Assembly: GCA_964570865.1 (NCBI GenBank)
Contig: CAZMZM010000010.1
Coordinates: 1 to 54,716, forward strand
Direction: 5' to 3'
DNA length: 54,716 nucleotides
From: WGAL01 sp964570865
GTDB lineage: Bacteria; Bacteroidota; Ignavibacteria; Ignavibacteriales; Melioribacteraceae
This document shows, in pieces, positions 26,300-34,751 of this stretch (its first letter is position 1; each line of letters opens with the position of its first letter). The translations under genes and the position numbers were made by a program. The notes beneath the pieces are model-generated. The model saw nothing but the letters and a program-made list of their open reading frames with translations. It searched no databases and was not told the origin of the DNA.

Positions 26300-28455
26300 A
26301 TAAATTCTATTCATTAAATATTATCCCTCTGGTTATTCTTATATTTTTGTCGCTTCATACAAGCATATCAGGCCAATCCATAAAAGTGGTCAATCAACAA
26401 GACGAACCTATTGAAGGTGCTGTTATTATTAGTGCGAATAGTCGTGCCGTTACTAATAAGGATGGAGAGTTTAATCTTATCTCATTTATGAATGCAGATT
26501 CAATAAAAGTACAACACTTGGCTTACCAAATAAAAACAGTAAGCATTAGGGAAATTAAACGAAAACGTAAAATCGTTTTAATCGGGAAAGAATTTACAAC
26601 AAAAGAGGTAAAAGTAACCGGTGAAAACCATGTACCTACAAATCAATCGATTGAAATTTTGCCAACAGTAAAAGCTGAATTTTGCGGAACTGCCGAATTG
26701 TTACGAAAAAAGACAACACTTTTAATAAAGGACTATGGTAACGGAGCCTCGCTTAAAACCGTTTCTGCGCGGGGAATGAGCAGTAACAACACACTTATTT
26801 TATTTAACGAAGCAAAAGTAAACGATTTGCGAAGCGGTTCTTTTGACCTCTCACAGTTAGGATTGGGTTCAATCGATAAAATTGAATACTTCATGAATAA
26901 CGTTGACGGTTTCTCGGCAGCAGGCGGAGTTGTAAAATTGACTGCGGGAAAAATTCAAAATAAAAGTTCTGTTCTCATCGGGACAAAAGTAGATAATCTG
27001 ATGAGCAATAATTACTACGGGGAAATAAACATTGCTTCAGGAAAAACATCTTACTCGTTCAACTTAGATAGGGCTTATTCCCCCAATAATTACAAGTTTG
27101 TTTTTCAGAATAAATCATTAGAACGTTTAAATGCCGACTACTCAAAGTTTATTATTTCCAACAGTGTTAATCATCTTTATAATAAAGGGTTTATTAAGTT
27201 TTATATTCATTATTCAACTATTTCAAACGGACTTCCGGGATTTGTGGCAACCAATAATTACAACTCTTCTTCAGCCCGCTCAAGAAATAAATCGATTTTA
27301 TCCGTTGTTAATTATTTCCATCAATTTACAAGCTCTACAACATACAAAAGTACTGTTGCGTTTAACTCCCAAAAAATAAATATGTTTGACCCCAATAACG
27401 AATTGTTTGTTGATAAAACCGAAACCAGGAACTCATTATCTGAAGCATCGTTTAATAACAATTTATCTTCTCGATACTTAAATACCGATCTAAAATTCGG
27501 TTTCGGCGTTACTTATTCACGAATGACTTCAACTCTTCCCCGTTTTGCAGAAACGACTACAAGCGACTTAACTTATCGATACAGCGAAAAAGTATTTGCA
27601 GGCATTACCGGGGAAATAAGTTTGCCCGATATTTTCAGTATGATGAGAATTAAAGCAAACGGCTCTCTAATCACAAACCAAAGCTCTACACCGATTGGGA
27701 AAACTAATAATGTATTTAGTAATTTTAAAATAGGAATAGATTTTTCTCCCGAATTTGATAAAAAATTAATTATCAATTTGTTCTATGCAAATAATTTTCG
27801 CGAACCGACTTTTACGGAAATTTATTATTCCGGGCTTTTTTCAAGTAAGAGTTTAAATGGTGAAAAATATTCTTCGATTAATTTAAGCGCCGGATATTCT
27901 TTTTCGCCCAATACTTCTGCAAACTTATCTATCTACTCAATTATCGGGAAAGATAAAATCGTCTGGCTACCGACCAGATTAGCTTTTCAAATACCACGAA
28001 ATTTTAAGTCAATAAAATCAAGGGGTTTAGAGTTTTCATTAAATAGCAATCCTGTACCCGGTAAGTTATCCCTAAGTTTAATCTATGTTTATAACAACTC
28101 AATTAATTCCTACTACTCCGGAGACGGTGATAACTCATATAACAAACAGTTAATCTATTCGCCTAAAAACAGAATTAGCTTTAACGCAACCATAAATTTA
28201 TCTTGGTTTGAAATTTCATCCGATTTCACTTTTGTTGACAAACGTTTTTACACTTCCGATAACAATCCGAGGTTTGCGCTTCCGGCTTATTATTTATTCG
28301 ATATCTCATTTTCAAAATTGTTCGGTTTTTCGATTGCGAAAATTAGAACAACTATTAAAATTTATAATTTGACAAACCAAAACTATTTTATAATTCAGTC
28401 TTACCCTATGCCCTTACGAACGGTTATGTTCGACTTACAAACAGTAATTGAATAG
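26296..28455 (+). CDS. TonB-dependent outer membrane receptor, likely cobalamin (BtuB-like)
   Basis: 719 aa starting at a TTG that overlaps the previous stop (TTGA). Signal peptide to about residue 27 (LHTSISGQ), a carboxypeptidase-regulatory-like domain (about 28-105; VVNQQDEPIEGAVI, FNLISFM), a plug domain (about 115-235; KTVSARGMSSNNTLILFNEA, GFSAAGGVVKLTAG) and a long beta-barrel with the C-terminal strand ending LQTVIE. It would import a siderophore-sized ligand using TonB energy. Control by the cobalamin riboswitch points to B12 as substrate. The CDS is intact. Confidence 0.87.
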   Translation: MNKFYSLNIIPLVILIFLSLHTSISGQSIKVVNQQDEPIEGAVIISANSRAVTNKDGEFNLISFMNADSIKVQHLAYQIKTVSIREIKRKRKIVLIGKEFTTKEVKVTGENHVPTNQSIEILPTVKAEFCGTAELLRKKTTLLIKDYGNGASLKTVSARGMSSNNTLILFNEAKVNDLRSGSFDLSQLGLGSIDKIEYFMNNVDGFSAAGGVVKLTAGKIQNKSSVLIGTKVDNLMSNNYYGEINIASGKTSYSFNLDRAYSPNNYKFVFQNKSLERLNADYSKFIISNSVNHLYNKGFIKFYIHYSTISNGLPGFVATNNYNSSSARSRNKSILSVVNYFHQFTSSTTYKSTVAFNSQKINMFDPNNELFVDKTETRNSLSEASFNNNLSSRYLNTDLKFGFGVTYSRMTSTLPRFAETTTSDLTYRYSEKVFAGITGEISLPDIFSMMRIKANGSLITNQSSTPIGKTNNVFSNFKIGIDFSPEFDKKLIINLFYANNFREPTFTEIYYSGLFSSKSLNGEKYSSINLSAGYSFSPNTSANLSIYSIIGKDKIVWLPTRLAFQIPRNFKSIKSRGLEFSLNSNPVPGKLSLSLIYVYNNSINSYYSGDGDNSYNKQLIYSPKNRISFNATINLSWFEISSDFTFVDKRFYTSDNNPRFALPAYYLFDISFSKLFGFSIAKIRTTIKIYNLTNQNYFIIQSYPMPLRTVMFDLQTVIE

Positions 28456-28462
28456 CTTATAA

Positions 28463-29527
28463 ATGAGAAAATTAAATTTAATATTGTTAATGTTCATCGC
28501 ATCACTTTCCGTAATGATTGTGTCATGCCAAAAGGAGAATGGAATTTCAGATCCTCCTCCGGATATCTCGAACTCAGGCTATCTCGTAATAAACGAAGGA
28601 CTTTACGGACAAAATAATTCGTCGGTTACATATTATGATATACAAACCGGTTTAGCTTCTCAAAATGTTTACGCTTCAGCCAATAACGGTAATAACTTGG
28701 GCGATACGGCAAACGATTTTGCAAGCTGTTGTAACAAAGGCTTTATTGTCGTTGATAAATCAAAAAAAATTGAGATTATTTCACTTGCTGATTTTTCCTC
28801 GATCGGAATTGTAGATTTCACACAATACGGAAATCCGAGACATATACTTATTCCCGATTCCCTGCATGCATATGTAACGACAACAAGTGATCTTGTAGTT
28901 CAGTTTAATCCAACTACCAACCATGTTGATAGAACATACACCGTAGGGTCCAAGCCGGAAGGAATTACCATAAACGGACACTATTTGTTTATTGCCAATT
29001 CGGGATTTGGCAGCGGCAATACCGTAAGCGTTATTGACACTTTAACTCACGCATCAATAAAAGAGATAGAGGTTTGGCAAAATCCGACTACGTTAATCAG
29101 TAACGGAGAAAACGTTTATCTAATTTCAATCGGCAAATACGACAGAGAAGGATTAGGAGCTTTAACCGTAATAAATTCTTTAACCCTAACCCCTACCGAT
29201 ACTTTAACAATTCCCCAAAATCCGGGTAAAGCTATTATTGCAGATAATAATTTGTATGTTATTAACGGCAACGGTTTACTGAAGATTAATATCACCGATT
29301 CACCTCTTTCATATTCACTCTTTATTACCGGCGAAAAGGTAAATCCGATTTCAGGAGTAATTTATTCTCTGAATTTTGACTATCTGGACAATCACCTATT
29401 GCTTGGTAACTGTAAGGATTTTATGCAAAACGGGGATGTGAAAATATTTGACATGAACGGAAACAAAATTAACGAATTCGACTGCGGTCTTAATCCCGGA
29501 ACTATTTCACTAATATTTAACAACTAA
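28463..29527 (+). CDS. Surface lipoprotein beta-propeller, BtuG-like cobalamin-binding candidate
   Basis: 354 aa. Lipoprotein signal with cysteine in SVMIVSCQKENG, then YncE/DUF5074-type propeller repeats (VYASANNGNNLGDTANDF, HILIPDSLHAYVTTTSD, SVIDTLTHASIKEIEVWQNP). In Bacteroides, BtuG is a surface lipoprotein propeller that binds cobalamin tightly and works with BtuB. The fold, lipid anchor and place right after the BtuB-like gene under a B12 riboswitch fit BtuG. Sequence identity to BtuG could not be measured here. Confidence 0.78.
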   Translation: MRKLNLILLMFIASLSVMIVSCQKENGISDPPPDISNSGYLVINEGLYGQNNSSVTYYDIQTGLASQNVYASANNGNNLGDTANDFASCCNKGFIVVDKSKKIEIISLADFSSIGIVDFTQYGNPRHILIPDSLHAYVTTTSDLVVQFNPTTNHVDRTYTVGSKPEGITINGHYLFIANSGFGSGNTVSVIDTLTHASIKEIEVWQNPTTLISNGENVYLISIGKYDREGLGALTVINSLTLTPTDTLTIPQNPGKAIIADNNLYVINGNGLLKINITDSPLSYSLFITGEKVNPISGVIYSLNFDYLDNHLLLGNCKDFMQNGDVKIFDMNGNKINEFDCGLNPGTISLIFNN

Positions 29528-29537
29528 CGGAGAAACC

Positions 29538-30887
29538 ATGAAACAATTATTTACAATTCTTTTTTTCTTTTCCACCTTTGCTCTTGCTCAAATGCCGGGT
29601 GAAGCTCTTGTTTACGTAAACAACAACAGTCTCGCTTTTTACAATTTTGATACTCATACCGACTATCAAGATTTATACACCCTTGTGCCTTTGGCAAATC
29701 AAGTTTACCATTACAATAACAGAACGTTCATCGTCAGTTCAGGCAATTATAATACCGGCATAACAGCCGTACAAGTTTTTCCTGATATTCTCTTTTCCGA
29801 ATATGTAGCAAATCCTGATACTATGATTTTCAAAAACGGTGTAATCGTAATTGAACTCGAAAGTTTCGGAAACGCCTTTACCGTTGTGGGATTAACAGAT
29901 TCAACCGCACTTGTAACTCTCCCGGGAACCGGTCATGTGCAGGAAATAAATTATATAACCGGCTCTTCTTTCATTCCGGTTGCGGACGGAATAGTAGGCA
30001 ATCCTCAAGGGAGCTGCGAATTTAATTCGGATTACGTTGCTCTTGCAATGGCTGACTGGTATGCAGGCGTAGGAAATTCCGTAAAACTTTTCAACAGAAA
30101 TACAGGAAGTATTGACGTTACAATCCCAACAAGATTGAACACTGTAGATGTAAAACAATTATCCGACGGCGATTTGGTATCATCCTCGTGGGGAAGTTGG
30201 TCGGGTGCCGAAAACTATGGAACAGTTGATTTTATTGATGGAAATAATTTAACTCTAACTCATTCGATAATGTTTCCCGACTCTTCAAAACCTAACACAA
30301 TGATACAAATATCCGACACTCTTCTATATGTTGAAGGCTACACCCCTTCATTTTCGATGAGCCGATATTTAATCAACTTATATGATTATTCTGTCTCAAT
30401 GCAAACAAGCGGTTTTTTCTCCAAGTCAATTAAAATAAAACTACTGGATGGAAGTTATGTAGTTACGGGACTTTCCGGAACCGAAATATATTCCACACAA
30501 CAAGCATTAATCGATTCAATTCCTTCCGCATACCCATTTGCTTTGGCTTCAATGATAATGCCTCCAATAAACGGTGTTGACGAAAACTCCGAGATTGCGG
30601 AAAGATTTTACTTAGCACAAAATTATCCAAATCCGTTTAATCCGACAACAACAATTTCATACTCGATTCCAAATTCCGCTGTAATTGCAACAAATAACGT
30701 TGCAAATGTAAATATGATTGTTTACGATGCTCTCGGACGCAAAGTTGAAACACTTGTCAATAAACAACAAACCCCGGGAAATTATTCCGCTAAATTCTAC
30801 GCAAGTAATCTTCCAAGTGGAATATATTTTTACAGACTTACAGTCAACAATTTGACTGTAACAAAAAAAATGATGTTGCTCAAGTAA
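29538..30887 (+). CDS. T9SS-sorted propeller-like surface protein in the B12 operon
   Basis: 449 aa. Signal peptide (LFTILFFFSTFALAQ), about 330 residues of propeller-like beta repeats (ALVYVNNNSLAFYNFDTHT, TGHVQEINYITGS, NTVDVKQLSDGDLV, DTLLYVEGYTP) and a classical T9SS type A sorting domain starting at NYPNPFNPTTTISY and ending VTKKMMLLK. It lies 10 bp after the BtuG-like gene with SD GGAGA. It is likely exported and anchored on the cell surface by T9SS. A second cobalamin-binding propeller is a reasonable guess, not shown. Confidence 0.8.
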   Translation: MKQLFTILFFFSTFALAQMPGEALVYVNNNSLAFYNFDTHTDYQDLYTLVPLANQVYHYNNRTFIVSSGNYNTGITAVQVFPDILFSEYVANPDTMIFKNGVIVIELESFGNAFTVVGLTDSTALVTLPGTGHVQEINYITGSSFIPVADGIVGNPQGSCEFNSDYVALAMADWYAGVGNSVKLFNRNTGSIDVTIPTRLNTVDVKQLSDGDLVSSSWGSWSGAENYGTVDFIDGNNLTLTHSIMFPDSSKPNTMIQISDTLLYVEGYTPSFSMSRYLINLYDYSVSMQTSGFFSKSIKIKLLDGSYVVTGLSGTEIYSTQQALIDSIPSAYPFALASMIMPPINGVDENSEIAERFYLAQNYPNPFNPTTTISYSIPNSAVIATNNVANVNMIVYDALGRKVETLVNKQQTPGNYSAKFYASNLPSGIYFYRLTVNNLTVTKKMMLLK

Positions 30888-30904
30888 GTATTTCTGCAAA
30901 AAAA

Positions 30905-30975
30905 GGGATGAAGCAAAATTATTTGTTAAAAAAACTTCTTAAAATATAATTTTATGTTTCATCCCTCTCTATTTT
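30905..30975 (+). terminator. Terminator of the B12 operon
   Basis: Inverted repeat GGGATGAAGCAAAATTAT (30905-30922) against ATAATTTTATGTTTCATCCC (30946-30965), one looped-out base region, followed by TCTCTATTTTT. It lies 18 bp after the last gene of the operon. Confidence 0.75.
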
Positions 30976-31063
30976 TAAAATTCCTTATTTTTAAACTATA
31001 CTCAAATATCTGTTTTAGTTATATTTAAATACCACATAAAAAAAATATATTATCGAGGATTAA

Positions 31064-32047
31064 ATGGCAGAAATAAAATTATTAAATCAAATCAGAAAAG
31101 AAGCTGCGGCAAAGGGAAAAACCATTGTTCTTCCTGAAAGTCATGACGATAGAGTTTTACAAGCCGCGGAAATTATTCTTAATGAAAAACTCGCTTCGGT
31201 AATTACGATTGGTAATGAAGAAGTTATCAGAGCTAAAGCAGAGGAATTAGGATTACAATTAAAAGGCTTACGGATTTACGACCCGCAGAAATCCGAAAAA
31301 CTAAACGATTTCGCCAATTTCTTCTACAATTTAAGAAAAAGTAAAGGCATTACTTACGAACAGGCGAAAGAGACAATGACTAAAGATTTATTCTTCGGAG
31401 CCATGCTGGTTCGTGAAAAAATTGCAGACGGTTCGGTTGCCGGCTCAACTGCTTCAACAGGCGACGTTTTAAGAGCTGCTTTTCAAGTTGTTGGAATGAA
31501 AGAAGGACTTTCGATTGTTTCAAGTTTCTTTTTGATGATTTTCCCCGAGCGGGTTTTCAGTTTTGCGGATTGTGCGGTTGTCCCTAATCCTGATGCCAAT
31601 CAGCTTGCAGATATTGCAATTACTACGGCTGACAACCACAAAACCCTTACGGGAGAAGACCCATACGTTGCAATGTTATCCTTTTCAACTAAAGGAAGCG
31701 CCAAGCACGAACTGATTGACAAAGTGCTTGAAGCTACAAAAATTGCGAAGGGAAAACGTCCCGACCTAAAGATTGACGGCGAGTTGCAATTTGATGCTGC
31801 AATCATTGATGCAATCGGTAAAAGGAAAGCTCCGGAAAGCGAAGTGGCTGGACGCGCTAATGTTTTAGTATTTCCCGATTTGAATGCCGGAAATATCGGC
31901 TATAAAATCGCTCAACGCTTAGGCGGCGCTGAAGCAGTTGGTCCAATAGTACAAGGATTAAAGCAACCTCTGTTCGATTTAAGCCGTGGCTGCAGTGTGA
32001 ACGATATTGTTAATACGGCTGCAATTGCCTGTCTGATGGCTCAATAA
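31064..32047 (+). CDS. pta: Phosphate acetyltransferase
   Basis: 327 aa, the short Pta/EutD form without regulatory N-terminal domains. Interconverts acetyl-CoA and acetyl phosphate. Motifs: TIVLPESHDDRVLQAAEIIL, GAMLVREKIADGSVAGS, NVLVFPDLNAGNIGYKIAQRL and QGLKQPLFDLSRGCS. SD GAGG precedes the ATG. Monocistronic, with a terminator directly after. No acetate kinase gene is adjacent. Confidence 0.95.
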   Translation: MAEIKLLNQIRKEAAAKGKTIVLPESHDDRVLQAAEIILNEKLASVITIGNEEVIRAKAEELGLQLKGLRIYDPQKSEKLNDFANFFYNLRKSKGITYEQAKETMTKDLFFGAMLVREKIADGSVAGSTASTGDVLRAAFQVVGMKEGLSIVSSFFLMIFPERVFSFADCAVVPNPDANQLADIAITTADNHKTLTGEDPYVAMLSFSTKGSAKHELIDKVLEATKIAKGKRPDLKIDGELQFDAAIIDAIGKRKAPESEVAGRANVLVFPDLNAGNIGYKIAQRLGGAEAVGPIVQGLKQPLFDLSRGCSVNDIVNTAAIACLMAQ

Positions 32048-32061
32048 ATTTACATCAACTT

Positions 32062-32088
32062 AAAAAGCCGGCACACTGTCGGCTTTTT
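32062..32088 (+). terminator. Terminator after pta
   Basis: Perfect 9-bp stem AAAAAGCCG (32062-32070) / CGGCTTTTT (32080-32088), 9-base loop, located 14 bp after the pta stop. Confidence 0.9.
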
Positions 32089-32145
32089 AATATTTCTAAT
32101 TGTTGCATTAACTTTGAATTTTATTAAATATTTAGTTGAAACTTT

Positions 32146-32739
32146 TTGAATAATCTATCATCACATACTGAAAAAGAACAAGAATTAATTGCAAAGGCAC
32201 AGGCAGGCGATAGACAAGCCCTTGCCGAGCTTGTAAAAGAGTATGAAAATACAATTTACAACTTTGCTTTTAAAATTTGTCGAGATAGGGAAAAAGCCGA
32301 ACACGTAATGCAGGAAACTTTTTTTAGCATGGTTAAATCCATTAGTCAGTTCAGCGGAAAATCCAAATTATCGACTTGGCTTTATACTGTTACTTCAAAT
32401 CATTGTTTGATGCTCGCCCGAAGCGAGAAGAAAAACAGAGCAACTGAATTTGAAGAAGAAAACAATTTTACAAATTCAATTGCAAATAACGAATGGCAAT
32501 ATACTCCTTCGGATGCTATTGAAAATAATGAATTAAAAAAAATATTAGATAAAGCAATCAAGAAACTGCCTGAAGATTATAGGATAGTTTTTATGCTTAG
32601 AGACGTTGAAGGCTTATCGACAAAAGAGACTGCGGAAATAATGAAGCTCTCCGTACCTGCAGTAAAATCAAGGCTGCATCGAGCGAGAGCATTTTTAAGA
32701 AATGAATTAAATAAAACTTTTTCGGAAAATGGAAATTAA
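32146..32739 (+). CDS. ECF-type RNA polymerase sigma factor
   Basis: 197 aa, starting from a TTG. Region 2 is visible (LAELVKEYENTIYNFAFKI, AEHVMQETFFSMVKSI, SKLSTWLYTVTSNHC) and region 4 near the C-terminus (LPEDYRIVFMLRDVEGLS, then AVKSRLHRARAFLRNEL). ECF sigma factors direct RNA polymerase to stress or envelope genes. The next gene overlaps by 11 bp and encodes a zinc-binding anti-sigma-like protein. The regulon is unknown. Confidence 0.92.
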   Translation: MNNLSSHTEKEQELIAKAQAGDRQALAELVKEYENTIYNFAFKICRDREKAEHVMQETFFSMVKSISQFSGKSKLSTWLYTVTSNHCLMLARSEKKNRATEFEEENNFTNSIANNEWQYTPSDAIENNELKKILDKAIKKLPEDYRIVFMLRDVEGLSTKETAEIMKLSVPAVKSRLHRARAFLRNELNKTFSENGN

Positions 32740-32983
32740 AAAAATTACATGTCAACAGGTTGCCGAATATATCTGCGATACGCTTGCAGAAGATATTGAT
32801 GCGCCTCAGTGTGCCGAAATAAAAAACCATTTGGAACATTGTGATAATTGTTCAAAGTTCTTTAAGTCTGTGCAAAGCACTATTGCCATGTATAAGGAGT
32901 GGAAAATCGATCTTCCCGAAGATATTCATTCCCGTCTGATGAGCCACTTAAATCTTGAAAATTTTGAAACCGATTCCGAGTAA
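32729..32983 (+). CDS. Zinc-finger anti-sigma factor (ZAS-like)
   Basis: 84 aa. Cytoplasmic-type anti-sigma zinc motif with cysteines and a histidine in CAEIKNHLEHCDNCSKFF (H-x3-C-x2-C), with an earlier CQQVAEYICD. No transmembrane segment is present, so it is soluble rather than membrane-tethered. It overlaps the sigma gene, and the two should be translationally coupled, with this protein holding the sigma factor inactive until a signal arrives. Confidence 0.82.
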   Translation: MEIKKITCQQVAEYICDTLAEDIDAPQCAEIKNHLEHCDNCSKFFKSVQSTIAMYKEWKIDLPEDIHSRLMSHLNLENFETDSE

Positions 32984-33088
32984 TTTCATTTTCAGCAATT
33001 TGACAAAATTGATGTTTTAAACTATATTCATTAGTTGTAATCAAAATTATTTAAAACTTCATATGCTTAATACTTAAGGTAAAGTACG

Positions 33089-33361
33089 ATGACAAAAATG
33101 GTAAACGTAGATAAAAAGAAAAAACACACTTCCTCCAACAAGCAGAAAAGAGGGAATGAAAAAGTACTATTTTCAGATTTTTGGACTAAAACTAATTCGC
33201 TACTGCTGATTACAGGATTTATTATTCTGATACTCGGATTTTTCCTTATGTCATTTGGTCCGTGGGATAATCCAATATCTCTTACTATTTCCCCGCTTAT
33301 TTTGTTGGTTGCATATCTTGTTATTTTTCCAATTTCCATTTTATACAAAAGGAAAAATTAA
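33089..33361 (+). CDS. Small membrane protein, DUF3098-like
   Basis: 90 aa. A Lys-rich N-terminus is followed by two transmembrane helices (about 37-55 and 65-83; LLLITGFIILILGFFLM, SPLILLVAYLVIF), with a short loop WDNPISLT between them. It resembles DUF3098 proteins, which are common in Bacteroidota and uncharacterised. Its stop and the ATG of the shell vertex gene share the same base at 33361. Confidence 0.75.
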   Translation: MTKMVNVDKKKKHTSSNKQKRGNEKVLFSDFWTKTNSLLLITGFIILILGFFLMSFGPWDNPISLTISPLILLVAYLVIFPISILYKRKN

Positions 33362-33636
33362 TGTTCCTTGCCAAAATAAAAGGGAATGTTGTTTCAACAC
33401 ATAAAAACCAATACTTGCACGGTCACAAGCTTATGATTGTTCAGCCGATTGATTTGGAGGGAGAATTTACGAAAGCAAAAGAATCAATAGCTCTTGATGT
33501 TACAGATGCGGGAATTGGCGACATTGTGCTGGTAGTGAAAGAAGGAGCTGCCGTTCAACAAATACTCGGGCATAAAAAGGCACCTGTTAACACTATGATT
33601 GTTGCCGTTGTTGACGATCTTGAAGTAACTGAATAA
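33361..33636 (+). CDS. Microcompartment vertex protein, EutN/CcmL family (BMC-P)
   Basis: 91 aa. N-terminal MFLAKIKGNVVSTHKN, HKLMIVQPID, then ALDVTDAGIGDIVLVVKEGAAV and a C-terminal VNTMIVAVVDDLEV, the typical order for the pentameric EutN/CcmL family that caps shell vertices. This is the only BMC-P gene in the window and lies about 20 kb from the BMC-H pair. Neighbours are DUF3098-like upstream (translationally coupled) and dprA 2 bp downstream, which is not a microcompartment operon context. Confidence 0.92.
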   Translation: MFLAKIKGNVVSTHKNQYLHGHKLMIVQPIDLEGEFTKAKESIALDVTDAGIGDIVLVVKEGAAVQQILGHKKAPVNTMIVAVVDDLEVTE

Positions 33637-33638
33637 AT

Positions 33639-34751
33639 TTGAATTTAAAACTTATCGCAATACTGAAATCTCTTCTAAGCGTGGAGGGAATCGGACCTCG
33701 ACTGCTGATAAAACTTATTGCCTCATTCAATAATCCGGAAAACATACTATCAGCCGGAGTCAATGACCTAATTACTGTTTTCGGGATAAACGAGATAACC
33801 GCGAAAAAGATTTCATCAGCAAAATTAAATTATCGGGAACAATTAAAGTCAACTGAAATTGAATTGGAAAACTTAGCCAAAATCGGTGCAAAGATTATCA
33901 CCTACTACGACGATGAATATCCCGAAATTCTAAAAAACATATATGCGCCTCCGATAATTCTTCATACACTTGGCGATACTTCGCTACTGAAAACCAAATC
34001 CATTGCAATAGTCGGGACAAGGAATCCGTCAAGATACGGCATTAAACAGGCTGAGAGATTTTCCGCACAATTATCAAAGAACGGATTAACAATTACAAGC
34101 GGTTTGGCACGCGGGATTGATTCTGCCGCCCACAAAGCATGTTTACAAAACGGAGGCAAAACAATAGCGGTTGTTGGTTCAGGGTTGGACCGGATTTATC
34201 CTCCGGAAAACAAAACGTTATTTCATAATATTGCACAAAATGGCTTAATAGTTTCGGAATATGGTTTGGGAGTAAAGCCTGACGGGAAACACTTTCCGCA
34301 GCGGAATAGAATAATTGCCGGACTTTCCTTGGGGACGCTTGTAGTTGAGACAAAATCAACCGGTGGTGCGTTAAATACCGCTGCAATTGCACTTACGGAA
34401 AATCGCGAAGTTTTTGCAATACCGGGTAACTTGGAAGTTTTGACCAGTGAAGGAACAAACAGATTAATTCAGAAAGGAGAATCAAAACTTGTAATAAAAG
34501 TAGAAGATATTCTTGAAGAGTTAAACTTAAGCGTTCAAACAAAATCGTCATCCATGACAAAAATTGATATTAGTTCGTTAAATTTGTTCGAACAAAAAAT
34601 CTTTGAAGCTTTAACTGAAGAGCCGCAACATATTGATTTTATTGCGCGCAAAAGTGGAGTAAACTCCGCAGATTGTTCAATACATTTACTTAGTTTGGAA
34701 TTTAAAGGATTAGTAGAGCAATTACCAGGCAAGTACTTTGTATTAGCTTAA
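33639..34751 (+). CDS. dprA: DNA-processing protein DprA
   Basis: 370 aa from a TTG start. A Rossmann-like core with SIAIVGTRNPSRYG, TSGLARGIDSAAHK, VVGSGLDRIYPPEN and FPQRNRIIAGLS, preceded by an N-terminal helix-hairpin-type region (VEGIGPRLLIKLI) and ending in a winged-helix domain (LTEEPQHIDFIARKSG). DprA protects incoming single-stranded DNA and loads RecA in transformation. It converges with rarA, overlapping it by 4 bp. Confidence 0.95.
   Translation: MNLKLIAILKSLLSVEGIGPRLLIKLIASFNNPENILSAGVNDLITVFGINEITAKKISSAKLNYREQLKSTEIELENLAKIGAKIITYYDDEYPEILKNIYAPPIILHTLGDTSLLKTKSIAIVGTRNPSRYGIKQAERFSAQLSKNGLTITSGLARGIDSAAHKACLQNGGKTIAVVGSGLDRIYPPENKTLFHNIAQNGLIVSEYGLGVKPDGKHFPQRNRIIAGLSLGTLVVETKSTGGALNTAAIALTENREVFAIPGNLEVLTSEGTNRLIQKGESKLVIKVEDILEELNLSVQTKSSSMTKIDISSLNLFEQKIFEALTEEPQHIDFIARKSGVNSADCSIHLLSLEFKGLVEQLPGKYFVLA

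Noticed and set aside
31064..32047. pta as EutD of a microcompartment operon with the vertex gene at 33361
   Set aside because: It is separated from the vertex gene by a strong terminator and a sigma/anti-sigma pair, and housekeeping Pta has the same length and motifs.
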